Part shown: piece by piece, positions 22,236-35,000 of the stretch
How positions within the stretch are numbered: position 1 is the stretch's first letter
Layout of the letters: each line of letters begins with the position of its first letter
Assembly (NCBI GenBank): GCA_003339415.1
Contig: PDHQ01000127.1
Location: 1-64,000 of the forward strand
Reading direction: 5' to 3'
Source of the DNA: Ophiocordyceps camponoti-saundersi (nom. inval.)
Lineage: Eukaryota; Ascomycota; Sordariomycetes; Hypocreales; Ophiocordycipitaceae
DNA length: 64,000 nucleotides
Program-made: the position numbers and the translations under genes
The notes under the pieces: model-generated
Database searches by the model: none
What the model saw: the letters and a program-made list of their open reading frames with translations, nothing else
Told to the model about the DNA's origin: nothing

Positions 22236-23660
22236 TTAGTTACTAGATAAATAGCTATATTACTTAATTATTAAAGATAATCTTAAGTACCTAATTATTA
22301 AAATAAGTAAAATAAAGGAAACCTATATATAAGTAATAAAGCTAGTTAATTATATAAAGTCTAAGAAGGCTCTAAGCCTCCTATTTAAGTTTAAGGTATA
22401 AGTATTACCTATATATAACTAATATAAGTTATATAACCTATCCCCGCTATTAAGTATATAAATACTTAAGTACTATTTACTAGTAATTTAATTATTTTAT
22501 TAGCTAAACTATCGGTAATAAGTATAGTAATCTTATAAAATAATTAGTTAGTAAAAGTTATACGTAAGGAGGTATTAAAGTATATTCTAAGTAAGTAATC
22601 TAAAAAGTTATTATATAGAATTTTTTAGCGTAAATAGGAAACTGTAAAAAAATATAGGGAAAGCGTTTAGAAGAAAAGAATTATAATTTTAAAGGTTAGA
22701 AAAGGAATAAAAGCGTTATAAATTAGTAAATTAGCGCGTATAAATAAATAAAAATAAAAAATTCTACCCGCGTAAGAAAACCCTTTATTATTAACTTTAT
22801 CTATATTATTATTTTTTTTTATTAAAAAATTTCTCGTTACTATATACTTATTTTTTATAGTTATTTCTAATTATTAAAAAAGAAAAATATATTATTATCT
22901 AATAATATTTTAGGAGAGCCCTTTAGGGAAGTTATAATTTCTAATAAAGAGTTCGGCTTTTATTACTAAGTTATATTAGGAATAGCTTCTAAAGCTTTAA
23001 AAATAGTAATAAAAGCGCTCGCAATTATAGTAAGTTTAAATAAGTAAAATAGGACTATTAAAGCTAATAAAAAGTAAGCTAAGGAGTATAAAATTATATA
23101 AAGTACTGCCCGTAACGTTACGATTTTTATACCGAAAAAAGCAAATAAGCTTATAAAGTCTATTATCGCTCGCTTTTTATATTAGGAATATCTATTTAAG
23201 GCGATAATTCTTATAAGCCGCGCACCTTAACCTAAATATACTTATAATAAGTATATCGATATATCGAAAAATAAGCTTTTTTTTAAGCTTTATTTTTAGT
23301 ATAAAAATTAGTTTAGTAAGAAGTATAATAATTATTTCGTGCGAGGAAAGTTTTATAATATAAAATAGAGATTCTTTATAGAAAGCCTTTTTAGTTATTT
23401 CGTATCTTTTAAGAGCGATCTAATAATATATATAAGCGCTTTATATTAAGTTATTAACTATCCGTAATAAATAGATAAGGAAAGAATATAAGTAAAGGCG
23501 GATAAAATAATAGAAAAAAACGATTAAAAGCGTACTAAGGCTTATAAATATACTACGCGTAAGGGTGCTAAGCGTAGCTAAATAAAAGCTATATATAATA
23601 AGAAAGAAAAGGGGATAATTGTAAATATTTATAACTTTATAATAATTTACGATAGTTCCC
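22236..23660 (+). repeat. Dispersed repeat R3/R4, longest copy
   Basis: The most complete copy of an unrecognised ~1.4-kb family. Its first ~320 bp recur at 26200-26540 and its last ~1.2 kb at 18240-19460. The plus strand has a coding-like character, including a lysine/arginine-rich segment near 23510-23620, but stops are frequent. No terminal inverted repeat or known transposase motif could be identified. Confidence 0.72.
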
Positions 23661-23873
23661 TTTAAATATAAAAAGTTATAAGATAAAGAAAAACAGCTCT
23701 TTTTATTCGATTACGTTATAGAATAAATTTTAAGGGAGTGAAAGAGAGACTTATAGCGTATAGGAAAAAAAAAGGAAAAAAAAAAGATATTCTAAGCAGT
23801 GTAAGGTAGGTTATAATAATTCGTAGTAATTAAGAAGGGCGAGGAAAATAAGAAAGGTTATATATATAAGTAA
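23661..23873. other. Unassigned purine-rich spacer
   Basis: A-rich and G-rich stretch between the R4 repeat and a truncated TIR element. Nothing recognised. Confidence 0.5.
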
Positions 23874-24372
23874 TTTAGTAGCGGTAATAAACACGCCCGA
23901 AAATAAATATATATTAGCCTTAGCTAAGGAACTATTAGTAGCTTATATAAGGTTTAGTTAAATTTTCCCTTTACCCTTATCTTCCCTTAAAAGCTTTTAA
24001 AAATTAAGCGTAAAAAGTGTTTAAAATAGAAAAGGAGCTATAACTAAGTATATAATATAAAACAGTTTCCCTTAAAAAAGGAAGGAATTAAGTAAGTAAT
24101 TAGCCTTAAACCTTATTTTTATTATTATTTTAAAAGTTATATATTATAAGTTAGGTTTTAAAAAAAACTTATAGTAAAAACTTTACTAAATAGAATTATA
24201 ACTTCTTTTTAAATCCTATACTTTTATATTATAAAGTATTAATTTTAATACTTATCTTAAAATCTTTAGTATTTAATTAAATAGTTCTTATTTTTTTTTT
24301 TCTCCTCTTATTTTTATATAGATAACTAATTTCCTATTACTCCCCTTATAGAGAATTACTACGCTACTGCTT
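23874..24372 (+). mobile_element. Short TIR element, copy G, 3'-truncated
   Basis: The 5' end (TTTAGTAGCGGTAATAAACACGCC) and internal landmarks are present up to the GAATTACTACGCTACT region. The last ~120 bp of the family, including the 3' terminal repeat, are absent. Confidence 0.75.
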
Positions 24373-24720
24373 CCTTAGCACTATCTTTATTTTTATAAAA
24401 TAAATTATAATTTTAGGGATATATTTTCGTATTTTTTTTTTATTTTTACGAATTTATTAAATAGTATATAATTTATATTTACTTTTAACGCTATTATCTT
24501 ATAAGAGAAAGAAATATTATTATTTTCTATATAGAGAATTACTATTTAGCCTATAACCGCGTAAGCTAAAGTAGAAAAACCTAAACGTTTATATTATTTT
24601 TAGTAAAGTAATTAGACTTAAACCTCCTTATCCTCTCGATCCTCCTTAATTAAGTTATAATACTTAAGCTTCCTATTACTTATTTCTTTTTCAGTTAAGT
24701 TATATAAAGATCCGTTTTAA
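24373..24720. other. AT-rich mutated sequence, unassigned
   Basis: Contains a second TTATAGAGAATTACTA-like phrase near 24520, which hints at another fragment of the TIR family. That is too short to call. Confidence 0.4.
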
Positions 24721-25503
24721 GTTTTTTTTTTTATAATAATAAATAAATAATACGCTTACTAATAGAAGATATATTAAAGCTATTAACTAAGCTATAATAT
24801 ATTAATATTTATTAGTATTATTTTTAATAGGAGATTTAAAAAATATATATTAAGATTGCTTAGATTTAAACTTTAGCTATACTTAGGATAGGTTTATAAA
24901 ACTTATTTAAAGATAATTACTTAAGGAATTATAAAATAAACTTAAGCTTTAAAGTAAAGCTACTTAGCTTATTACTAGTTATATATATCTTACTTTACTT
25001 TATATATTTTATTTTTACTTATATTCTAATATTATTATTTGCGTAGGCGTTATTCTTTTAAATTTACTAAATATAAATAATTTTATACTATCTAAAAAGT
25101 CTAGTTATAACTTTATTAATAACGCTCCCTTTTAGCGTTTACCTAACGCTACTAGGTAAGAGTAAGTTTATAAGGATAGGGTATTCTTATAAGCTAAGTT
25201 ATAATATAGTAAAGATATAAAAGCGATAAGAGGCTACTATACTTATCTTTAACCTTAGGGCTATCTTTTAGCTTAATAACCTCTTTTTCTTCTATAAGTT
25301 ATTATCGTTTAGAATAATAATAGCTAACTAAGTAAATAAACTAGCCGTTTTAGTAGCGCGCTAAGATATATAACGATAAGCTTAGCTAGCTTAGATATAT
25401 AACTTATAAGCCTTATATTTAAACCCTTTAAGAGAAACGTAATAATCGAAAAAGTAAGCTAGAGTTTATTAATATAAGTATTACTTATAAGGTATAGCGT
25501 TAG
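24721..25503 (-). repeat. Dispersed repeat R1, copy 1
   Basis: Nearly colinear with 48109-48897 over ~780 bp, from the TACGCTTACTAA segment to GGTATAGCGTTAG. The minus strand reads as coding-like with stops where Gln or Trp codons could have been. The protein is not recognised. The two copies differ mainly by transitions. Confidence 0.82.
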
Positions 25504-25600
25504 ATCTCGTATAAAGAGTCCTTATAACTTAAGCAAGCTATATAATAGTATAAAGTTATAAGGGCAGATAAGGCTACGAGGTATTATAAGATAGCTTAAA
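25504..25600. repeat. Copy of the 8330-8460 repeat
   Basis: Shares GTCCTTATAACT, GCAAGCTATAT and AGGTATTATAAGAT with 8330-8460. It directly abuts R1. Confidence 0.65.
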
Positions 25601-25990
25601 ATATAAAAAGCTATTAAATTTTTATATAAAGCTAGAAAAAAAAAGAGTAAAGATAGTATAGATATTCTAATAGTAAATTTACTACCTTATAAGCTATAGC
25701 TAAGAATAATAAAACGAAAAAGTTTATAAAAGACACTATTAGAGAAGTAGCCTAAAAGATAGTAATAGAGGCCGTTAAGTAAGAAGCGTATTTTCTTACT
25801 TATCTAAGAGGAAAGGTTTTATAATATATATTTTCTTATAATCTTTTCTTATACTACTATAACTACCGAAGTCCTTAGTATTACCTACGCTATTTATAGT
25901 CCTTTATTTTAGTATATCGCTTATACTTTTATTATAGATTAATATTTTAAGTTACTAAGTAATAAGGTTATAATAATAATATTTTAACGC
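25601..25990. other. AT-rich mutated sequence, unassigned
   Basis: No element boundary or reading frame supported. Confidence 0.45.
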
Positions 25991-26180
25991 GTTATAATAA
26001 AGGAGATCTCCGGTATGCCGGGGAGGGGCGTTAAGGTTAGGTACTCGGTATCTCGTGGCCGGGATATCTATTATCTTATAGCTAATATTTTATAGAAGTT
26101 CCGGGAGTCCTTTAAATAGAATATTTATTACCCCGCGAAGGATATTTTATAGAAGTATTAGACGCTTCGTTAGCGGAGTA
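25991..26180. other. GC-richer island with small hairpins
   Basis: The composition changes abruptly: GATCTCCGGTATGCCGGGG includes a CCGG-TATG-CCGG hairpin (about 26009-26020), followed by GGTACTCGGTATCTCGTGGCCGGG. TG and CA survive here. It directly precedes a repeat fragment starting near 26200. It may be a recently arrived or RIP-protected piece. No gene is recognised. Confidence 0.55.
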
Positions 26181-26199
26181 TTTATTACTTTATAGTAAA

Positions 26200-26540
26200 T
26201 AAATAGCTATATTACTTAATTTTAAAAGTTAGCTTTAAAATGCTAGAAATTAAGGAAAATACTAAGGGACTTAGATATAAGTAGCAAAGCTTAGTTAATT
26301 ATATAAAAATAAAAGTTCTAAGCTATCTATCTATAGCTAAAGTATAAGAGTCGCACTTATATAACTAAGATAGGTAATATAAGATATACTTACTATTAGT
26401 TATTTTAGTACTTCGTAGATATATTTATTATATTTTAAATAAGTTATTTTATAGCTATACTTTATAATTTTATAATATTTACACTATCTCTATATAGATT
26501 AAAAAATAATAGAGGTTATACCTTATAAGGATAAACTTAT
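26200..26540 (+). repeat. Dispersed repeat R3, 5' fragment
   Basis: Matches the first ~320 bp of the 22236-23660 repeat (AAATAGCTATATTACTTAATT, TAGTTAATTATATAAA). The remainder of that family is missing here. Confidence 0.7.
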
Positions 26541-28254
26541 CTATAAGGCGATAAAAATATATATTAAAAAAAGGAGTAAAGTAAATATTAGCTATATAGA
26601 TATATAATAATAATTATATATATATATATAAAAACTATATAGCTATTATATATATATAAAACTAGCTATTAAATTAGTTAATTAATAGCGATTATATAAT
26701 ATATTATATAATTATATATATATAAGTAAGGTAGAAAGCTTAATATTAAAAAATAGTATAAAAAAATTTCTTCTTTAGTTAAGTATTATAAAGAGTATAT
26801 CCTCTTAGCTTATATACGGAAAACTAAGTTATATACGTAAGTAACGTTTATAGCGCTAAGTAGTAAATATATAATATAATAAGAGGAATATCTAAACTAG
26901 TAGGAGATAAACTTTAAAAAAATAGGTATTAAAATAAGAAATATCCGTTATAATTTCCCTTTTTAAAACTCGATTAATAAGTTATAAGAGAGGTAATACT
27001 TAAGAATACCTATTACTATCTATAATATAAATAAGCCCGGTATTAATAATCGATAGCGTAAGGCGAAGGATTTTACGAATATAATAAATATTATATATTA
27101 GAAAGTAGAAAAAGGCGAAATAAATATATTATTAAGTCTTATATAGAAGTATCGCACTAATATATTAATAGAGAAGATAATAATATACTTTAAGGTAAGT
27201 TTTATTTTATATATTTATTAGTATATTAATTAATTAGGTTAAAGTTTTATATATACTTTAAATTTTAAGTAAAAGGCGGCGTAAATATTAAGTATATAAA
27301 TATCCCGATATATACGAAAATCGCGTTCCGTATAAAGATGTTAAAAAATACTAATATAATAACTAAAAAGAATATATAAAGTACTACGCTTATAGATTTC
27401 TTCTACGCCCGGTTTCTTAGTATAAACGCGTATAAAAGAATAGCTATTTACTTAACTTATCTTTAAATAATATATATACTAATAAAGATAGTATACTTAT
27501 AAGGGTATTTTATTAAATAGCTTATTAAGTCCCGCCGCTTAGAGTACGCTAAGGCACTTATTATTATAATATTTAGGAAACGTAACTTTTAGATATATTT
27601 TAGCTATATATAAATATAAATAATAATAGTTATTACTTATAAAAAATATATACTATTCCTATTTTACGAATATATATTAATACGAGGCGTTTTAGGAGGG
27701 TTATATATAAACTATATCTAAAATAATATAAAGATATCGATATATAGTTAGAGGAAATTTAGGGGTTTAATATAAGAAGAGGCGGAGGTAAAAAATATAA
27801 TAGTAGTATTTTTAGAGTTTAAGAGATAGGAAAGGGGGGTAAGCGAAGAGTTAGAAAACTATATATATAAAGAGGTTATGCTAAGAATCGTAAAAAATAT
27901 ACCGAACCTTTTCGCTAAGAAAAATAACGCTAATATTAAAAAAGGAGGGGAGGAAGATATTATAAATTATATTATAATAATAATTTAAATATAAGTATAT
28001 TTTATTTTCCTTAATAATAAGAAAAAATATAATAATATATTTAATATTTCGGCGATAGCGGTTATTATAATATAACTATTTTTATAACCTTTATATATAA
28101 AAGTATTTAGAAATTAAGCGAGCTTAAAAACTAATATATATATATCTTATATAACTTAGTTCCCGATTATTTCTTATCTTTATCTAAACTTATTCTTTTT
28201 AGGCGTATTTATAGCTATCTAAAAATTACTATATAGGGAGATAAAAGGGTTAGT
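26541..28254. pseudogene. RIP-mutated relic, unrecognised
   Basis: AT microsatellite at about 26600-26720. The segment 27000-27720 then has coding-like composition with islands of GC (TTCTACGCCCGGTTTCTTAG, AAGTCCCGCCGCTTAGAGTACG). No motif could be assigned with confidence. Confidence 0.4.
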
Positions 28255-28494
28255 AACTTTCTTAAGTTCTTAGTACTTAATTAAATAGTTTTTAACTTTT
28301 TTTCTCTTTTTTCTCTTATTTTTATATAGAAAACCGACTCCTTATTATTCTCCCTATAAAGAATTACTATCTAGCTCTTTCCCTTATAGCTAAAGATCCC
28401 CTCTTATATTAGTTAAAGACTTTAGTTACCTAAAAAGTTACGCCCCTTAGGTATCTACTACGCTTACTTAAGGTATCCTTCTTTCCCCGCTAAA
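28255..28494 (+). mobile_element. Short TIR element, copy H, 5'-truncated
   Basis: Only the right ~240 bp are present, from TTCTTAGTACTTAATTAAATAG to the terminal CCCCGCTAAA (ends 28494). The left two thirds are missing. Confidence 0.8.
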
Positions 28495-28789
28495 CTACCT
28501 TTACTTCTAATTATTTTATTAGCGAAGTTTATAAGTAGCTTAAATATATATTAAATCTATCTAATATTATAATATTATATATTTTATAGCGTAGATTAAT
28601 AGAAACTTTTAAGTAAACTATAGTTATAATATATAATTAGTATAATTTTAGCTTAAGTAAACTTATTATATTTAAAAAGATAAAGATTATATTAAAGAGA
28701 ATAATATAAATAACTAGATTAAAAATAAATATTTAAAATATATTTAGTACTTAATACTAATATATATATTTTATAACTAATAATTTAAA
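28495..28789. other. AT-rich mutated sequence, unassigned
   Basis: Nothing recognisable. Confidence 0.45.
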
Positions 28790-29540
28790 TTTAGGATATT
28801 TAAGGATAAAAGATATAAATACCTTAAATATTTTAAGTATTATAGATAAACCGTAAGCTATATATTAAGCTATTTTATCGCAAAGTTTAGATTTTCCTTT
28901 AAGCTATTTAGTTTATATTTTAGTAAGAAGCTATAAGATAGAATATAGATCCTTACTATTAAGATAATAATATAGATAATAGTAGATTTGCTCCTTAGCG
29001 TAAGTTTATATAAGCTTAGCGTTAGTTTTTAAAGCTAACTTATAAATACGAAAATAAAATAAAATATTAGGTAGTTTATAATAGTTATCGTTAACTATAA
29101 CGCTACCTCTTTTAGAGGTAAAAGATAGGTTATAGCTAGCTAAAAAAAGGTAATAGGTTTTATAGTTATCTATACTATAAGAAGTAATATAAATAGCTTA
29201 AAGGAAGTAGGAAAAAATAGAGGGTTACTCTTTTAATAAGTTAAGAGTAATTATAAGGTTAGTTAATATATTCTTATAGAATATAATATTAGTTTTCTAA
29301 ATAATATATATATATATATATAGGAAGATATAATAGGAAAGGAATTATAAGAATAATAATATTATATTAATAGTACCTTATTATAAGCAGCGCGGAAGAA
29401 GGCTAGCTTATTATATAAAATAACGCGATAAACTTTAAATATTCGATTATAATAAATAATAATAAGATTAGAATATTTAAATTAAAGGGGGATATATCGG
29501 TTCCTTAGTAAACGTTTATAATAATCGTTATTTTATTTCT
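28790..29540. repeat. Dispersed repeat R6, copy 1
   Basis: Diverged duplicate of 30810-31510. Shared landmarks: AGCTATTTAGTTTATA-TTTAGTAAGAAGCTATAA, AGGTTTTATAGTTATC, TAACGCGATAAACTT and AGAATATTYRRRKTTAAA-ATATATCGGT. Similarity may continue weakly to about 29830. No family assigned. Confidence 0.72.
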
Positions 29541-30809
29541 TCGGAATTAGGGGGAATAGAAACCTTAATAACAGTATAAGCTATATAGTAGGTATTTTTT
29601 TTTATTTATTTTTAATTATAAGAAAATTAAAATAAGAGAGTAATAAAATAAGAAACTAAGAAAAGTAAATAATAATATAGAATAAAAAGGAAGAAGGATA
29701 TAGATATACTATATAATAGTATATTAATATATATATAATATATATATAATATATTAAAGGGAAGTGTTAATAAAAGGTAAAAAAATATAGGTAGATTTTA
29801 ATATATTTTAATAACCTAATAAAATAATATTATCGTAAGTTATAAAGTTTTATAGGGAGTATATAATATTATTTATATAAGAGGGAATTAATATAAAGTA
29901 GGTACCGCTAAGTTATTTATTATTATAGCTTAGAAATACGTTAAGTAAATAATAGTATTAGTATTTAGTATTATAAATAAAGACTTTAAGCTAATAAGAA
30001 AGAAAGAAAAGGAGAAAAACTCTTATAAGCGAAGTTCTAGTAAAATATATAAAGAAATATACTAGTAGAGATAGGAGAGGCCTTAAGAGGGCATAGTAAA
30101 AACTAAAATCTTAGTAGAGAAGCGGTTACTTTCCTTAGCGGTTACTATTAAGGTTCTTTACGATAAGATTCCTAAATATTACGCGATAAAAATATCTTAA
30201 ATTAACGTAATAAGATATTATATAATTATAGTTTATATAATTATATAGCGCTAATTATTATATATACGTAAGTATTAGCGCTATCCCTTATCCCTTTTTT
30301 AATAACGCGTAGATAATATTAAACGGCGAGTAATAAGCTTTTATAATATATAATAATTTAGCCCTATTTAACTAAGCGATATTAACTAATAAAATTAGTT
30401 AGATAAATTAGAACGGCTAATTTAAACTATTAATATATACGATAAGTACGATAATATAGCTAATAGTGCTACTTTCTTAATACTATTTTACCCGCGCAGG
30501 CTATATATTTTAGAGTTTAGAGTATAAGTTACTAAAGCTAAAATAATATATATATTTATAAGTATTAGATATAGATATATTAATAACTATTATAATAATA
30601 TTTAAACGGTAATTATAACTTAAAAGTAAACTAGTAATAATTAACTATTTTTCTTTACGTAAGTTTATTATAAGATATAATATATATAATATATAATAAA
30701 TAACTATAAAGATTATTATATAAAAGAAATTATAAAGAAAGTTACCCTTTTTTAAACTTAAGTATATATTTTAGAAGCGAGAGTATTAATTTAAGATACT
30801 TAAGTATAA
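29541..30809. other. AT-rich mutated sequence between R6 copies
   Basis: Contains AT runs near 29710-29760 and 30660-30720. A slightly GC-richer part at 30100-30300 holds no supported frame. Confidence 0.45.
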
Positions 30810-31510
30810 ATAACTTATATAAGTTAAGTATTTTTTTCTTCTTAGATAGTATAAAAATAATAGCTTTAAATATTTTATTATAAAGTTAAGACTTTTCTTA
30901 TAACTATTTAGTTTATACTTAAGTAAAAAGCTATAAAATAATATAAGAATTTATACCGTAAAAATACTTTATTATCTATTAGTAAGTATACTTAATAGCT
31001 AAGAGCTAGATATAAGAGGACCTAGTCTTAAAAGCTAGCTTATAAATGCGAAGATAGAGGAATATATTATATAGCTCGGTATCGCTAGCGTAAAGAATAA
31101 TATTATCTTTTTTAGAATCGAATAATAAGTTACGATTAGCTAGCGAAAAGTAGTAGGTTTTATAATTTTCTTTACTATATTAATCTATATAAGTAGCTTA
31201 TAAAAAGTATTAGAGAATTAAAAGTTACTTTTCTAATAAGTTAATAGTATTATTTAGGTAATATAGCGGATCCTTATAATATATAAAGTTAGTTATTATA
31301 TTATATATATATCGAAAGTTTAGAAAAAGAGGGATATAAAAATATTAATAAGAAAAAATACCTTATTATAAAAATTATAAGGAAATATTAAGTTATTAAA
31401 TAATATAACGCGATAAACTTAGAAAATATACTTACGATAAAGAATAGTAAAATTAGAATATTCGGGGTTAAAGAATATATATCGGTGCTTTATTTTTCGT
31501 AATACGTTAT
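30810..31510. repeat. Dispersed repeat R6, copy 2
   Basis: Same orientation as 28790-29540, about 2 kb apart. Differences exceed simple transitions, so this pair is older than the LTR pairs in the window. Confidence 0.72.
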
Positions 31511-32004
31511 AAGTATCTTTATCTAATAAAAATAAGGAGGAGTATTAAGGTAATAATTTAAAGGATATTTTTTTTTTCTTTACCTTTTAGTATTAGAAAT
31601 ATAAGAGGAGAGATATAGTACTAGAAAGAAATATAAGAAAAGTAAAATAAGTAGAAGAAAGGAATAAAAAGGTATTATATAAATATAATTTAATATAAGT
31701 AATATAAAAATAAAATAAATAAAGGGGGTTTAAAAAAAATATAAATTATATATATTACTTAGATATTATTATAAGAAAATAGAATTCTAAAAGTAATATT
31801 TAGAGTTCGGCAAGGGAGAGATATTATTATATTAAGAATTTAATAAATAAATCTATAATATTAAACTCGTAATTACTTTTTTTTCCTATACTCTTTAATA
31901 AGTAATAAGTAAAGTATAATATAGTAAGTTTACGATAAATATTTAAAAGTAATAGAGGTATAAGAAAAAAATATAAGTGCTAAAGTAAAAAAAATATAGT
32001 TAGG
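31511..32004. other. AT- and purine-rich mutated sequence, unassigned
   Basis: Purine-rich part near 31590-31680 resembles the sequence after R6 copy 1. No other feature. Confidence 0.45.
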
Positions 32005-32770
32005 GGCTAAGAAGGGTTTTAATTAAATAGTTCTTAAATACTTCCCGTCCCGAAAAAGCTTCCGAGGAATAAAGTTAAGAGGGGCGATTAAGATAAGATA
32101 GCGGTTATTACGAAATTTAGCAAGTAATTAGCTCTTAAGCTTATCTTCGCAGCTATCTAAAAAGCCATATATTTAATATCGTAAAAAAATATTAAAATAA
32201 GTATTATAAAGGATATATAAAAAACCTTCGTATAGTTTAATTAAATAATTATAAAGCCTATTTTTTCTATTAAGAGCCTTAAGAGATAAGGATATAAGGG
32301 GCGCTTAAAATAAGAGAAGGCTATTATAAAGTATATAGCGTAGATTAGTTTCCTTTAAAAATAAAAAAATTATATAAAATTAGCCTTTAATATTATATTT
32401 ATACTTACCTTAAAAGTTATATATTATAAATTAAGTTTTAGAAACTAAAAAGTACTTATAATAAAAAGTATACTTAACGAAATTATAGCTTTATTTTAAA
32501 TCTTATACCCTAAAATAATAAATTACTAGCTTAAATATATATTTCGAAACCTTAGTTTACCGATTAAGTAGTTTTTACCTTTCTTTTTATAGTTTACTTT
32601 ATCTTTTTATAGGAAAATAACTTCCTATTATTTTCCTTATAGAGAAATACTATATAGCTTATACTTATATAGCTAAAAATAACTTATAATATTTAAAAAC
32701 TATAGTTACTTACGAAGTTAGATATAATAAGTATTTAGTAAGTATATTTAGGGTAATATTAACCCTTCCT
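32005..32770 (+). mobile_element. Short TIR element, diverged copies I (two overlapping fragments)
   Basis: Two TTTTAATTAAATAGTTCTT-like starts (about 32015 and 32228) show two fragments of the family in tandem. The second continues through GTTATATATTATAAATTAAGTTTTAGA to a decayed 3' part near 32690-32760. Terminal repeats are not preserved. Confidence 0.65.
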
Positions 32771-33889
32771 TATTATTTAATAAATACTAAGAGGGAATAA
32801 AATTAGTTTTTCTCTTCTTAACTATAATAGATAGTAATAAAGCGGATATAGAGAAGAGATTAGTAGAATAAAAAAATAAACTAGAAAATATAATACCTTT
32901 ATAGAAATTTCGTTAAAGTACGGAAACCTTTAGATATAAAAAAATCCTACTAATACGTTAAGTTAGCATTTTTAGATAATAGTATATAATCTAATAATAT
33001 TAAGTATAAATTATAATCTAAGGAATTAATAAACTATTATTTATTAAAAAGGAAATAGATAATAAGGATATATTTATAAGTAGATAAAGTATAATAAGAG
33101 GGAAAAGTAAAAATCTATAGAATTTTAAATATATATAGAAGATAAAAGTATAATATATAAGTAATTAGGAGGATAATAATAGAAATAGAATATATATATA
33201 AAATAGCGTTAAGATTATAAAAAGCTATAAGATATTAAGGTATAATAAATATAAATACTAAGTATTAAGGTTAAAAGGGAAAAAACTAATTATATATAAT
33301 TTATAAATAAATAAAAAAAAGAGAAAAACGGTAAATTATAAAGATAATAAGTTATATAAAATAGGATATAGAAACGTTATTATAAAATAAATTAACTATT
33401 ATACGTAAAATACCTTAATAAAGATATAAAAGGTAATTTAACGAGAATAAGAATAGTTACGTAAAAGATAAGAATACGGAGCTAAAAGTATAGAGAGAAG
33501 CGTAAAAATTACTAAAATAAATATTTTATAAGGAATATTTATATATACTTCATAGCAGCGAGTTTTAAAAATATTATAAAGAAATAAGTTAAATAGTAAA
33601 TAGTTTACGTAGTTATCTATATCTTATATATACTAATAGCGGCTAACTTTATATATTAAAAGGACTTACGACTATTATTAGCTACTAAATTATAAAAGTA
33701 AAAAGATATATATATATAAGTTTAAATATATATATAAAGTAATATTCTTAGGATAAATAGCTTAATAATATATATATTAACCTTATCTTATTTATATATA
33801 TACTTAGTTATAAGATATAAATTTAAAAAATCGGTTAAATTATTTAAATTAACTAGTAATATATAAATAGCTTATATAATATAAAAGAC
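32771..33889. other. AT-rich mutated sequence, unassigned
   Basis: A long, purine-rich, very AT-rich stretch. No open frame, terminal repeat or tandem period was found. Confidence 0.5.
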
Positions 33890-35000
33890 CCGCAGAACCT
33901 ATATAATAATATAATAGTATTAAGGCCACTTCTTAGAAAATAAATCTATAAAGTTCGTAAAATAGCTAATTAAAGGAAATAAATAACTATAAAATACTTA
34001 TAAACTAATATAGCTAATAAGATAATAATAAAACTACTTTATTAAAAATAAATCCGAAAAAAATTATAATATAGCTTATTATACAGGATAACCTATATAT
34101 ATATATATAATAATACGATATTATAAGACTTATATATATATAATATAAGATAATAAAAAACTTAGCTTATTAAAAATAAACTTATAAAGTTTAGAAAATA
34201 GCTTATAGTTATAACTTACTAGAAATAAATAACCCGTATAATACCGACAAGCTAGTATAACTAATAAGAGAGTAATAAATTTACTTACTCGAAGAAAGTT
34301 CTATTAAATTTAGGAGATAGCTTATTAGATAAGATAACTTATAAATATAAGTATATATAAATAAATACTAAGAGACTTATATAATAAGTAAATAGTAATA
34401 AACTTAACTTATTAAAGATAAATCCGTTAAGTAATAAAATAGCTTATAATTATAAGTTATTTAATATAAATAACTTATACGATTCCTAGGGACTGTTAAG
34501 GCCGATAAGATAGCGATAAATCTATATATATACTTAAAGAAAGTTCCGTTAAATTTAACCCTAGCTTATTTATAAGATAACTTATAAATATAAGTATATA
34601 TAAATAATTATAAACTTATACTATATATATATATATATATAATAGTACGATAAAAGAATAGTAATAAACTAACTTTATTAAAAATAGATTTATTAAATTA
34701 TAAAATAGCTTATAATTATAATTTATTAGATATAAACAACTTATAAATATAATACTAAGAGACTAGTAAGGCTAAAAAGATAGTAATAAATTAACTTCCT
34801 TAAAAATAGCTTTGTTAAATTTAAGAAATAGCTTATTAGATAGGATAACCTATATATATATATATATAAATATAGATACTAAGAGATATATATATATAAT
34901 AAGTAAGAGAGTAACAAACTAACTATATTAAAAATATATTTATAAAATTATAAAATAAAATAGTTATAAGTTATAAAATATAAAAGCTAATATTATTCTT
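33890..35000. repeat. Tandem array of ~115-150-bp units
   Basis: Eight or nine irregular units share AGTAATAAACT, TTATTAAAAATAAAT, AAATAGCTTAT, GATAACTTATAAATA and ACTAAGAGACT in fixed order. Unit starts lie near 34018, 34149, 34268, 34395, 34510, 34660, 34779 and 34909, an average spacing of about 127 bp. Several units contain AT runs. There is no similarity to the 36-bp satellite. Confidence 0.85.
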
